Shown here piece by piece: positions 33,067 to 41,485 of a stretch of 57,087 nt of DNA (position 1 is the first letter of the stretch; each line of letters starts with the position of its first letter). The stretch spans positions 1-57,087 of the forward strand of contig JAMLIC010000058.1 of NCBI GenBank assembly GCA_023954375.1. Direction: 5' to 3'. The notes beneath the pieces were generated by a model. The model saw nothing but the letters and a program-made list of their open reading frames with translations. It was not told the DNA's origin and did not search any database. This DNA comes from Planctomycetota bacterium. GTDB lineage: Bacteria > Planctomycetota > J058. The translations under genes were made by a program, and so were the position numbers.

Positions 33067-33671
33067 GCCGCCCCCCCGACCGCCGCGAAGCGGGCCAGGA
33101 GGTCGAGGCCCGCCTGCTGGCTCTTCTCCGGGTGGAACTGCACGCCCCACACGGCGCCGCGGCGGCAGGCCGCCGTGAAGCGCCGGCCGTACTCGGCCGT
33201 GCCGAGCGCGGTCGCCGGGTCGTCCTCCCAGGCGTGGTAGCTGTGGACGAAGTAGAACCAGGCCGGCCGGGGCAGCAGCGGGTCGTCGCGCACGGGCGTG
33301 ACCACGCTCCAGGCCGAGTGCGGCACGACGAGGTCCCCCTCGGGGAAGCGCACGACGCGCCCCGCCACGAGCCCCAGGCCGCGGTGGCGGCCGAACTCCT
33401 CGCTCTCCTCGTAGAGCGCCTGCATGCCGACGCAGATCCCGAGCAGCGGCACGCCCGCGGCCACGCGCGCGTGGACGATGTCGTCGAGGCCCAGGCGCCC
33501 GAGCGCCGCCATGAAGTCGCCGAACGCGCCGACGCCCGGCAGGACGAGGTGGCTGGCCTCGCGCAGGCGGCCCAGGTCGCGCGTGCGCACGACCGGCGCG
33601 CCCACGCGCTCGAAGGCCTTCTCGACCGAGCGCAGGTTCCCCATGCCGGCGTCGACGACGGCGATCGTCAC
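33063..33671 (-). CDS. hisH: Imidazole glycerol phosphate synthase glutaminase subunit HisH
   Basis: A 202-residue class I glutamine amidotransferase supplying ammonia to HisF. Motifs are DAGMGNLRSVEKAFE, LPGVGAFGDFM with the oxyanion strand, LGICVGMQALYEESEE with the nucleophile Cys, HSYHAW, and VQFHPEKSQ with catalytic His and Glu. It starts with GTG overlapping the hisB stop, and its own stop overlaps the GTG of hisA. Confidence 0.95.
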   Translation of the reverse strand: MTIAVVDAGMGNLRSVEKAFERVGAPVVRTRDLGRLREASHLVLPGVGAFGDFMAALGRLGLDDIVHARVAAGVPLLGICVGMQALYEESEEFGRHRGLGLVAGRVVRFPEGDLVVPHSAWSVVTPVRDDPLLPRPAWFYFVHSYHAWEDDPATALGTAEYGRRFTAACRRGAVWGVQFHPEKSQQAGLDLLARFAAVGGAA

Positions 33672-34258
33672 CCGCGGAGCGACCCCTTGGTCGACAGGAC
33701 GCCGCCCGACCGCGACGGGCCGACCGCCTCGGCCAGGGCCCTCCCCGCCGCCTTCCAGCAGGCCTCGAGGACGTGGTGCTGGTTCGTCCCGTACAGGCAC
33801 TCGACGTGGAGCGTCAGCAGGCCCGCCTGCGCGAACGAGTGCCAGAAGTGCTCGGCGAGCTCGACCGGCAGGTCGCCCACGCGCTCGCGCAGGCGCGGGA
33901 CCCTCCACACGAGCCACGGCCGCCCCGAGAGGTCCAGCACGGCCCGCACGAGCGCCTCGTCCATGGGCACGTAGCTGTGGCCGAAGCGCGCCAGGCCGGC
34001 CCGGTCGCCCGTGGCCTGCGCGACCGCCTGGCCGAGGGTCAGCGCGACGTCCTCGACCGAGTGGTGCTCGTCCACGTGCAGGTCGCCCTGGCAGCGCACC
34101 GTCAGGTCGAGGTGCCCGTGACGGGCGAACGCCGAGAGCATGTGGTCGAGGAACCCGAGCCCCGTCCCGCCGTCGAACGCGCCCTGGCCGTCGAGGTCGA
34201 GCGCCACCTCGACGTGCGTCTCCTTCGTCTTGCGCTCGAGCGCCACCCTCCGGCTCAC
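33668..34258 (-). CDS. hisB: Imidazoleglycerol-phosphate dehydratase HisB (monofunctional)
   Basis: A 196-residue Mn-dependent dehydratase. It has GLGFLDHMLSAFARHG and DLHVDEHHSVEDVALTLGQA with the metal-binding histidines, ELAEHFWHSFA and the second-repeat GTNQHHVLEACWKAAGRAL. There is no N-terminal phosphatase domain, so histidinol phosphatase must be encoded elsewhere. The GTG start overlaps the hisC stop. Confidence 0.95.
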   Translation of the reverse strand: MSRRVALERKTKETHVEVALDLDGQGAFDGGTGLGFLDHMLSAFARHGHLDLTVRCQGDLHVDEHHSVEDVALTLGQAVAQATGDRAGLARFGHSYVPMDEALVRAVLDLSGRPWLVWRVPRLRERVGDLPVELAEHFWHSFAQAGLLTLHVECLYGTNQHHVLEACWKAAGRALAEAVGPSRSGGVLSTKGSLRG

Positions 34259-35346
34259 GCGCCACCTCCCGTCCTGGCGGCCGAGAAGGCCGCCAGCCCC
34301 TCGAGCACCAGGTCGCCCTCCTCGGGCGTGCCGACGCTCACGCGCAGGCACTCGGCGAGCATGGGGTAGCGGCTCACGTCGCGCGCGAGCACCCCGCGCG
34401 CGGCGAGCGCTGCGTGCACCTCGCCCGGCGGCCAGGCCGAGCGCACGAGGAGGAAGTTGGCCCGCGACGGGTAGGGCAGGAAGCCCGGGAGCGCCGCGAT
34501 CGCCGCCGCCAGCCGCTCGCGCTCGTCGATCAGCCGCGCGACCAGCGGCGCGAGCAGCTCGTCGTAGCGCTCGAGCGCCAGCTCGGCCGCGATCGTCGAG
34601 AAGCGGTTGAGGTTGTAGGGGAGGCGCACCTTGTCGAGCTCGGTCGCGAGCTCCGGCCGCGCCAGCAGGTAGCCCACGCGCAGGCCGGCCAGGCCCATGG
34701 CCTTGGAGAAGGTGCGCAGGACGACGAGGTGCGGGAACTCGGCCAGGAGCGGCACGGCGCTCCAGCCGGTGAACTCCTGGTAGGCCTCGTCGACGACGAC
34801 CAGCCCCTGCCAGGCGCGCAGGAGCCGCCGCAGGGCCGGCTCGTCGAGGTGCGAGCCGGTGGGGTTGTTGGGCGAGCAGACGATCAGGACCCTCGCGCCC
34901 TCGCGCGCCTGCGCCGCGAGCAGGGCGCCCTCGTCGAAGCGGAGCTCCGCGTCGAGCGGCACGGTGACCACGCGGCCGCCGAGCGTCGTGACCATCGACG
35001 CGTAGAGCGTGAAGGTCGGCTGCGGGAGCGCGACGGCTACGCCCTCGCCCACCGTCGCCTGCAGGACGACCGAGATCAGCTCGTTGCTGCCGTTGCCCAC
35101 GAGCACGCCGTCGGGCCGCCAGCCGGCGAAGCGCGCCAGCGCCTCGAGGAGCCCGCGCGGGACGAACTCCGGGTAGCGGCCCCAGGGCGCCTGGCGCATG
35201 CGCAGGAAGACCTCGTCCTTGAACGCGTCCGGCAGCTCCCAGGGGTTCTCGTTCTGGTCGACCTTCACGCGCGCCTGCCGCGGCGGCAGCGTGTAGTGGC
35301 CGAGCGCCCGCACGGCGGGCTTGATCAGGGCGAGCGGGTCGGTCAC
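34255..35346 (-). CDS. hisC: Histidinol-phosphate aminotransferase HisC
   Basis: A 363-residue class I/II PLP aminotransferase. Signatures are VKVDQNENPWELP, GNGSNELI, CSPNNPTGSH, VVDEAYQEF, and RTFSKAMGLAGLRVGY with the PLP-binding Lys. The C-terminal VSVGTPEEGDLVLEGL is typical. The GTG start overlaps the hisD stop in GTGA, and the frame runs open upstream into hisD without homology. Confidence 0.95.
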   Translation of the reverse strand: MTDPLALIKPAVRALGHYTLPPRQARVKVDQNENPWELPDAFKDEVFLRMRQAPWGRYPEFVPRGLLEALARFAGWRPDGVLVGNGSNELISVVLQATVGEGVAVALPQPTFTLYASMVTTLGGRVVTVPLDAELRFDEGALLAAQAREGARVLIVCSPNNPTGSHLDEPALRRLLRAWQGLVVVDEAYQEFTGWSAVPLLAEFPHLVVLRTFSKAMGLAGLRVGYLLARPELATELDKVRLPYNLNRFSTIAAELALERYDELLAPLVARLIDERERLAAAIAALPGFLPYPSRANFLLVRSAWPPGEVHAALAARGVLARDVSRYPMLAECLRVSVGTPEEGDLVLEGLAAFSAARTGGGA

Positions 35347-36650
35347 GCCGTCTCCGATCGCGGCGCCAGGCGGACGTCCACCGAGCGCGCGTGCGCCTCG
35401 AGCCCCTCGGCCCGCGCGAGCGCCGCCACGGCCGGCCCCGTCCGCGCGAGGCGCTCGGGGGTGTAGCGGATCAGGCTCGTGCGGCGCACGAAGTCGTACA
35501 CGCCCAGCGCCGAGGCGAACCGCGCCGTGCCGGCCGTCGGCAGGACGTGGTTCGGCCCGGCGAGGTAGTCGCCCACCGCCTCGGGCGACCAGGCGCCGAG
35601 GAAGATCGCCCCGGCGCAGGTCACGCGCGCGGCCGCGGCCTCCGGGTCGCGCAGCGCGACCTCCAGGTGCTCCGGCGCCAGGCGCTCGACGAGGGCCAGG
35701 GCGTCGTCGTCGTCCTTCACGACGAACACGGCGCCGAACGCGCGCAGCGAGGCCTCGGCGACCTCGCGCCGCGGGAGCCGCTCGACCTGCCGCGCCACCT
35801 CGGCCGCGACCGCCTCGGCGCGGGCCGCGTCGCGCGTCACGGCGATCGCCGCCGCCTGCGGGTCGTGCTCGGCCTGCGCCAGCAGGTCGGCCGCCACCCA
35901 GGCCGGGTCGGCGGTCTCGTCGAACCAGACGACCACCTCGCTCGGCCCGGCGAACGAGTCGATCCCCACCTGCCCGAAGACGAGCCGCTTGGCCGTGGCC
36001 ACCCACAGGTTCCCGGGGCCGACGACCTTGTCGACGCGCGGCACGGTCTCGGTGCCGTAGGCCAGGGCGGCCACGGCCTGCGCGCCGCCGACGGCGTGGA
36101 CCTCGTCGACGCCGGCGAGGAGCAGCGCCGCGGCCAGCGCCGGCGTGCGCTCGAGGGCGCGCGGCGGGGTGACGGCCACCACGCGCGGCACGCCCGCCAC
36201 CTTGGCCGGCACGGCGTTCATCAGCACCGACGACGGGTAGGCCGCGGTGCCGCCCGGGACGTAGAGCCCGACGCGGCCGATCGGCGTCACCCGCTGGCCC
36301 AGGCGCACGCCGTCGCCGTCGTCGACGTCGAGGTCGCGCTCGCGCTGGTGCTCGTGGAAGCGGCGGATGTTCGCCGCGGCCAGCTCGAGGGCGGCGCGCA
36401 CCTCCGGCGCGACACCGGCCGACAGCGCCTCGAGGCGCGTGAGGGGCACGCGCAGCTCGCCCGGGGCGAGGTCGACGCCGTCCAGCTCGCGCGTGAGCGC
36501 CACCAGCGCCCGGTCGCCCTCGCGCCGCACGCGGTCGATGATCGCGGCCACCCGCGCCACGACCTCGGGCGGCGGCCCCTCGGCGCGCGAGAGCACGGCG
36601 TCGAGGCGCGGGCAGGCCGCGCCCGGGCGCCAGGGGACGACGGGGATCAC
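35343..36650 (-). CDS. hisD: Histidinol dehydrogenase HisD
   Basis: A 435-residue Zn-dependent enzyme oxidising histidinol to histidine in two NAD-linked steps. Visible are GLYVPGGTAAYPSSVLMNA, AVGGAQAVAALAYGTE, VDKVVGPGN, GIDSFAGPSEVVV, QAEHDPQA with Zn ligands, APEHLEV with the catalytic Glu/His pair, and GDYLAGPNHVLPT. The GTG start overlaps the hisG stop. Confidence 0.96.
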   Translation of the reverse strand: MIPVVPWRPGAACPRLDAVLSRAEGPPPEVVARVAAIIDRVRREGDRALVALTRELDGVDLAPGELRVPLTRLEALSAGVAPEVRAALELAAANIRRFHEHQRERDLDVDDGDGVRLGQRVTPIGRVGLYVPGGTAAYPSSVLMNAVPAKVAGVPRVVAVTPPRALERTPALAAALLLAGVDEVHAVGGAQAVAALAYGTETVPRVDKVVGPGNLWVATAKRLVFGQVGIDSFAGPSEVVVWFDETADPAWVAADLLAQAEHDPQAAAIAVTRDAARAEAVAAEVARQVERLPRREVAEASLRAFGAVFVVKDDDDALALVERLAPEHLEVALRDPEAAAARVTCAGAIFLGAWSPEAVGDYLAGPNHVLPTAGTARFASALGVYDFVRRTSLIRYTPERLARTGPAVAALARAEGLEAHARSVDVRLAPRSETA

Positions 36651-37312
36651 GCGCCCTCCTCGTCCGGCCGGTCTTCGTCGGGCCGGGCCATCCGCAGGGC
36701 CGCGACCAGCCCGCGCAGGGCCGGGCCCTCGAGCTGCCACGCGGCGCGGTTGACGACGAGGCGCGCCGAGCAGCGCTCGAGCGTGTCGAGGACCTCGAGG
36801 CCGTTGTCGACGAGCGTGCGCCCGGTCTCGACCACGTCGACGATCCGGTCGGCCAGCCCGAGCACCGGCGCCAGCTCGACCGAGCCGGAGAGGTAGACGA
36901 CCTCGACCGGCACGCCGCGGGCGTGGAACCAGCGCGTGGCCACGCGCGGGTACTTCGTCGCCACGCGCGCCGTCGCCCGCGCGTCGAGGCGGCCGTCCTC
37001 GCCCTCGCGCCCGGCGAGGACGAGCCGGCAGCGGCCCACGCGCAGGTCGAGCGGGGCGTGGACGTCGGCGCCGCTCTCGGAGAGCACGTCGCCGCCGCAC
37101 ACGCCGACGTCGGCCGTGCCGTACTCCACGTAGGTCGGCACGTCCGACGGCTTGACGAGCACGAAGCGGTAGCGGCCGCTGGCGTCCGTGACCCACAGCC
37201 GGCGCGAGTCGAGCTCCTCGGGCGGCACGGTCACACCGGCCCGCGCGAACACGGCCAGCGCCGCCTCCTGCAGCCGGCCCTTGGGCAGCGCGATCGTGAC
37301 CTGCTCGCTCAC
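36647..37312 (-). CDS. hisG: ATP phosphoribosyltransferase, short form HisG
   Basis: A 221-residue catalytic subunit for the first step of histidine synthesis. It shows IALPKGRLQEAAL, EYGTADVGVCGGDVL, ATKYPRVATRWF and the PRPP loop VDVVETGRTLVDNG. It lacks the C-terminal ACT-like regulatory domain of long HisG, which matches the presence of hisZ immediately upstream. The extra C-terminus is short and acidic (RPDEDRPDEEGA). The GTG start overlaps the hisZ stop. Confidence 0.95.
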   Translation of the reverse strand: MSEQVTIALPKGRLQEAALAVFARAGVTVPPEELDSRRLWVTDASGRYRFVLVKPSDVPTYVEYGTADVGVCGGDVLSESGADVHAPLDLRVGRCRLVLAGREGEDGRLDARATARVATKYPRVATRWFHARGVPVEVVYLSGSVELAPVLGLADRIVDVVETGRTLVDNGLEVLDTLERCSARLVVNRAAWQLEGPALRGLVAALRMARPDEDRPDEEGA

Positions 37313-38403
37313 CCGAGCCTCACCCGCCGGCCCTCGGCCCGCAGCGCCGCCGCGCGGCGGAAGAGGGCGGGGAGGTCCTCGCCCGCGAGCGCCTCGGCCG
37401 CGGGCGCCGGCGCCAGGCGGGCGGCCCCGCCGGCGCGGGCGACGACGTCCGCCAGCCAGTCGAGGCAGAGCGAGAAGCCGACCGCCGGCAGGTCGCGCCC
37501 GAACTGCGACATGAGCCGGTCGTAGCGCCCGCCGCCGCCCAGCGCCGAGGCGACGCCGGGGACGAACACCTGGAAGGTCATGCCGGTGTAGTAGTCGAAG
37601 CCGGCGACGCCGCCGAGGTCGACCTCGAGGGCGTCGTGCCCGGCGGCCCGCGCCGTGTCGAGCACGCGCTGCAGCTCCTGCGCCGCGGCCCGCGAGGCGG
37701 GGTTGTTCACCAGCGCGAGCGCCGCGTCGAGCACCTCGGCGCCGCCGGTGAGCGTCGTCAGCCGCGCCAGCTCGGCCACGCGCTCGGGGTCGGCCCGCCC
37801 GGCGAGCGCCTCGGCCACGGCGTCGGGATCGCGGCGGTCGAGGTGCTGGCGCAGGTCCTCGCGCGCGTCGGGCGTCAGGCCCAGCGACTCGACGATCCCG
37901 CCCAGGAAGCCGACGTGGCCGAGGACGAGGCGGAAGCCCGCGAGGCCGAGCGCGCGCAGGGCCTCGGCGCACACGAGCAGGACCTCGAGGTCGGCCTCGA
38001 GCCGGTTCGTGCCCAGGTGCTCGAGCCCCACCTGGTGGAACTCGGCGTGCCGCCCGCGGCGCGGCGGGTCGAAGCGGAACACCTCGCCGCTGTAGGCCAG
38101 GCGCAAGGGGAGCGGCTCGTCCACGAGGCGCGTCGCGACCGTGCGGGCGACCAGCGTCGTCAGCTCGGGCCGCAGGGCCAGGAGCTCGCCCTGGTGGTCG
38201 GTGAAGCGGTAGGTCCGCGCCCGCCCCTGGCCGAGGCCGCCCTCGAACAGCTCGGCGTAGTCGAAGGTCGGGAGGAGCACCTCCTCGTACGACCAGCCGT
38301 CGAACACGTCGAGGACGCGGCGCTCCACGGCCCGCCGCAGGCGGGCCTCGTCGCCGAACACGTACTGGACGCCCGCGGGGACGCGGGCGAGGGGGGCTCC
38401 CAT
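37309..38403 (-). CDS. hisZ: ATP phosphoribosyltransferase regulatory subunit HisZ
   Basis: A 364-residue class II aminoacyl-tRNA synthetase-like paralogue of HisRS that pairs with short HisG and confers histidine feedback. It keeps the class II core: LPTFDYAELFEGG, TYRFTDHQGELLALRPELT, RLAYSGEVFRFD and HAEFHQVGLEHLG, and near the C-terminus GVAGFDYYTGMTFQVF and GGGGRYDRL. It lacks the HisRS anticodon-binding domain. It is the first gene of the operon and the only one of the eight with ATG. A TATCAT hexamer lies 26 bases upstream. Confidence 0.93.
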   Translation of the reverse strand: MGAPLARVPAGVQYVFGDEARLRRAVERRVLDVFDGWSYEEVLLPTFDYAELFEGGLGQGRARTYRFTDHQGELLALRPELTTLVARTVATRLVDEPLPLRLAYSGEVFRFDPPRRGRHAEFHQVGLEHLGTNRLEADLEVLLVCAEALRALGLAGFRLVLGHVGFLGGIVESLGLTPDAREDLRQHLDRRDPDAVAEALAGRADPERVAELARLTTLTGGAEVLDAALALVNNPASRAAAQELQRVLDTARAAGHDALEVDLGGVAGFDYYTGMTFQVFVPGVASALGGGGRYDRLMSQFGRDLPAVGFSLCLDWLADVVARAGGAARLAPAPAAEALAGEDLPALFRRAAALRAEGRRVRLG

Positions 38404-38428
38404 GTGGCGCTGGCCTCGGCGGGCGGGG

Positions 38429-38437
38429 ATGATAATC
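38429..38437. promoter_or_regulatory. Overlapping -10-like hexamers between hisZ and a divergent gene
   Basis: On the minus strand TATCAT (38434-38429) precedes hisZ by 25 bases. On the plus strand GATAAT (38431-38436) precedes the GTG at 38458 by 21 bases. The hexamers overlap, so transcription in the two directions may compete. No attenuator, T-box or histidine-rich leader peptide is visible in the 54-base gap. Confidence 0.4.
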
Positions 38438-38457
38438 GGCGCAGGGGGCGGCGCGGG

Positions 38458-38808
38458 GTGCCAGCGCGAGACGAGGGCGACGACCAGGGGGCGTTCCGGG
38501 GCGCGGCGGGGCTGATCCTGGCCGGCCTCGTGACCTGCGCCTTCCTGGCCTGGTACCCCGCCCGCTCGGGTGGCCCGCCGGTGGTCGAGCTCGTCGAGGT
38601 GACCGAGGCGCTCAGGTGGACGAGCCGCGCCCTGCGCGACGACTGGCTCCTCGCCTGGGCCGTCGCCGCGATGGTCCTCGGCGCGGCCGCCGCCCCGGTG
38701 GCCTTCTTCCGCCTCCGCGGCCCCCGCGTGGCGCGCGCCTACCGCGCCGCGTCCGCGGCCGCCCTGGGGCTGATCCCGGTGGTGTGGTGGTTCTGCCGGC
38801 CCTGGTGA
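38458..38808 (+). CDS. Small two-helix membrane protein of unknown function
   Basis: A 116-residue protein with three hydrophobic stretches: GLILAGLVTCAFLAWYP (about residues 18-35), LLAWAVAAMVLGAAAAPVAFF (about 65-86) and a weaker AASAAALGLIPVVWWF at the C-terminus. The GTG start is preceded by GGGGGCGGCG and by a GATAAT hexamer. It is divergent from hisZ and has no recognisable function. Confidence 0.55.
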   Translation: MPARDEGDDQGAFRGAAGLILAGLVTCAFLAWYPARSGGPPVVELVEVTEALRWTSRALRDDWLLAWAVAAMVLGAAAAPVAFFRLRGPRVARAYRAASAAALGLIPVVWWFCRPW

Positions 38809-38860
38809 AACCAGGACCGGGGTCCGCGCGTCAGACCTGCTTCACCCGTGAGGCCCCTCC

Positions 38861-40132
38861 ATGCCACGACCCCTCGCCCCCGCGGCGCTCGCCGCGGCCC
38901 TGACCCTGACCGGAGCCGCCATGACCCGCGCCGATGAGGCCGAAGCCCGCTCCGCGCGCCCGCGCGCCCGCGCCGCCGTCGACCCCGGCGACCTGGCCGA
39001 GGTGGGGACCACCCACCTGCGCCTGGCGAGCGACCTCCTGCGGGTCGTCCCCGACCGTGGCAACGTCGTCTGCTCGCCCTGGAGCATCGTCCAGGCGCTC
39101 GGCATGACGAGCGCCGGCGCGCGCGGCGAGACGCTCGCCGAGATGCAGCGCGCCCTGCACCTCGCCGAGCAGGCGCGGCTGCACCGGCTCCTCGGCGGCC
39201 TCGACCGCGCCCTCATGGCGCGCGGGCAGAAGGCGCCGCCCGCGTGGCGCAAGGACGCGCGGCCGTTCACCCTGCGCAGCGCCAACGCCCTGTGGGCGCA
39301 GGAGGGCAAGCGCTTCGAGCCCGCCTTCCTCGACGGGCTGGCGGAGCACTACGGCGCCGGCGTGCGCCTGGTCGACTTCGCGGCCGACCCCGACGCGGCG
39401 CGCGACCGGATCAACGGCTGGGTGGCCGCCGAGACGCGCGACCGGATCCGGAACCTGCTGCGGGAGGTCTCGCCCGCGACGCGCCTCGTGCTGGTGAACG
39501 CCGTCTACTTCCTCGCCGACTGGGAGCACCCGTTCGACCCGTCGAGCACGCGGCCGCGCCCGTTCACGCGCCTCGACGGCTCGAAGGTCGACGCGCCGAC
39601 GATGCACGACACGACCCACCTGGCGCTCGCCGAGCACGAGGGCGTGCGGGCGGTCGTCCTCCCCTACATGGGCGGCGAGGTCGAGGCCTGGGTGCTCCTC
39701 CCCCCGGCGGGCAAGCTCGACGCGACGGCGTCGTCGCTGCACGAGGTCGTGCCGGCGCTCGCCCGCGCGATGACGCACGAGTTCGTGTCGCTCGCCCTGC
39801 CGAAGTTCGAGGTCGGCTGGCGCCTGGCGATGAAGGACGCGCTCGAGGCGCTCGGCATGCGCAAGGCGTTCGTCTTCGGCCAGGCCGACTTCTCCGGCAT
39901 GGACGGCACGCGCGACCTGTTCATCGGCGCCGTCACCCACCAGGCCTGGATCGCCGTCGACGAGAAGGGCACCGAGGCCGCCGCGGCGACCGCGGTCGAG
40001 ATGCTCGCCGGCGGCGTCCCGCCGCCGCCGGTGCCCTTCGTCGTCGACCGCCCCTTCCTGCTCCTCGTCCGCGACAAGGCCACCGGCGCGGTGCTCTTCG
40101 TGACCCGGGTCGAGGACCCCACGGCGAAGTGA
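38861..40132 (+). CDS. Secreted serpin-family protease inhibitor
   Basis: A 423-residue protein with a signal peptide (about 1-24). Serpin landmarks are SPWSIVQALGMTSAGARGET, NALWAQEGKRFEPAFLD, INGWVAAETRDRIRNLL, LVLVNAVYFLADWEHPFDP, VVLPYMGGEVEAWVLLPP and FVVDRPFLLLVRDKATGAVL. The reactive-centre-loop hinge is intact (DEKGTEAAAATAVEM), the small-residue pattern needed for loop insertion, so the protein is probably inhibitory. By spacing, the scissile bond falls near MLAGG, implying small residues at P1. A secreted or periplasmic location is inferred. The 403-residue secreted protein gene follows. Confidence 0.93.
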   Translation: MPRPLAPAALAAALTLTGAAMTRADEAEARSARPRARAAVDPGDLAEVGTTHLRLASDLLRVVPDRGNVVCSPWSIVQALGMTSAGARGETLAEMQRALHLAEQARLHRLLGGLDRALMARGQKAPPAWRKDARPFTLRSANALWAQEGKRFEPAFLDGLAEHYGAGVRLVDFAADPDAARDRINGWVAAETRDRIRNLLREVSPATRLVLVNAVYFLADWEHPFDPSSTRPRPFTRLDGSKVDAPTMHDTTHLALAEHEGVRAVVLPYMGGEVEAWVLLPPAGKLDATASSLHEVVPALARAMTHEFVSLALPKFEVGWRLAMKDALEALGMRKAFVFGQADFSGMDGTRDLFIGAVTHQAWIAVDEKGTEAAAATAVEMLAGGVPPPPVPFVVDRPFLLLVRDKATGAVLFVTRVEDPTAK

Positions 40133-40240
40133 TGCGACGGACCTGCTCACGCCCGTAGTCACCCCCGCGACGCACGGGCCGCAACCGCGACGTAACTCCA
40201 CGCTGCGGCTCGGGTCCGGCGCGTGCGTGAGCGGTCGGCC

Positions 40241-41452
40241 ATGAGGCCCCTCGCGCTCGCGTCGCTCCTGCTCCTGGCCCTCCCCCTGGCCGCCCGGGCC
40301 CAGGCGCCGACGGCGGCGGTCGTCCTCATGGTCGAGGACGAGCCGCGGCCCGAGGCCGAGCGGATCGGGCTCCTGCTCTACGGGGCGCTCCTCGAGCGGG
40401 GGCCCTACGCCGAGCGGCTGCACGTGCGCGGGCGCGAGCGCGCCGACGAGCGGCTGGCCGAGGCGATCCGCGCCGCGGCCAGCCGCCACGCGATCGTCGA
40501 CGTCGTCTGCGCCATGCACACGATCCGCCGCGACCCGGCGGCGTGGCGCCGGCTCGTCCCCCCGGCCGCGGCCCGCACGCTGCGGCTCGTCTACTCGTCG
40601 GCCTGCCACGGCGCCGAGGAGGAGCGGGCCGCCTGGGAGGCGCTCGGCGCGAGGACCGTCGTCACCCACGTGGGGATCAACAACCCGCTCGTGGCCCTCC
40701 CCTACGTGCTCTCGCGCTGGGTGGCGGGCGACCCGATCGGCCCGGCCGTCCACGTCGGCTGGCGCGAGAGCACGCTCTTCGTGCGCATGGGCCTGTCGCT
40801 CCCGGGCGCGCCGGCGGACCTGCCCTACCTCGACGGCAGCCGCCCGGTCGTCAGCGGCGACTTCCACCTCACCGTCGCCCGTGGCCTCGGCCGCGCCGGC
40901 CGCCTCCCGCCCGAGCTCGTCTACGACCGCCGGCGCGGCGGCCCGGCCGGCCTGGCGCTCCGGGCGCTCGCCGGCCGCTACGCCGTCCGCGGGCGCGACG
41001 CGCTGGAGCTCCTGCGGCTGGCCGAGCTGCCCCTGCCGCTGCCGCCGGAGCAGCTGCGCGTCGAGTGGCTCCACGTCGAGCGCCCGGGCCGGATCGTCCT
41101 GCGCCTGCCCGCCCCGCAGCGCTTCCCGCTCGAGCGGGGCGCGCGCCTCCTCGCCGACCGCGAGGTGCGGGTGTGGCCGGGCGCCTGGGACCCCGAGGCG
41201 CGCCGCGTCGAGGTGAAGATCGAGGGGCTGCGCGTCGCGTGGGGGCCCCTCCGCGCCCGCCCGACGGCCGCCGTCCTCGAGCCGGAGCCCGGCCGCCGCG
41301 AGGGCTACCGCCTGCGCCTGCGCGGGCGCCTCGGGCTCCTGCCGGTCGGGCTCTCCGTGAACGTGGGCGGCCGCGACCCGGCGCCGGCCGCGATCCCGCC
41401 GCCTTTGCGCCCGGCGCCGACCCCCGGGCTCGTCGGGCCGATCCGGGGATGA
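40241..41452 (+). CDS. Secreted protein with a possible clan-CD-like His/Cys pair
   Basis: A 403-residue protein with a clear signal peptide (residues 1-20, ending ARA). The first half has alternating strands and helices. A hydrophobic strand ends in a His (VDVVCAMHT, His93), and about 28 residues later a second ends in Ala-Cys (LRLVYSSACHG, Cys122), followed by GARTVVTHVG. This spacing resembles the His/Cys dyad of clan CD cysteine peptidases (caspase, gingipain, CHAT), although His-Gly is usual and here it is His-Thr. The C-terminal half is beta-rich with no known motif. The ATG at 40241 starts the signal peptide. The peptidase idea is inference. Confidence 0.55.
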   Translation: MRPLALASLLLLALPLAARAQAPTAAVVLMVEDEPRPEAERIGLLLYGALLERGPYAERLHVRGRERADERLAEAIRAAASRHAIVDVVCAMHTIRRDPAAWRRLVPPAAARTLRLVYSSACHGAEEERAAWEALGARTVVTHVGINNPLVALPYVLSRWVAGDPIGPAVHVGWRESTLFVRMGLSLPGAPADLPYLDGSRPVVSGDFHLTVARGLGRAGRLPPELVYDRRRGGPAGLALRALAGRYAVRGRDALELLRLAELPLPLPPEQLRVEWLHVERPGRIVLRLPAPQRFPLERGARLLADREVRVWPGAWDPEARRVEVKIEGLRVAWGPLRARPTAAVLEPEPGRREGYRLRLRGRLGLLPVGLSVNVGGRDPAPAAIPPPLRPAPTPGLVGPIRG

Positions 41453-41485
41453 CACCCCCGGGCGGGCCGCCCGTCGCAGGCGGTC

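Noticed and set aside
38404..38457. Histidine attenuator or leader peptide before hisZ
   Set aside because: The gap is only 54 bases, with no His-codon run and no terminator-antiterminator pair.
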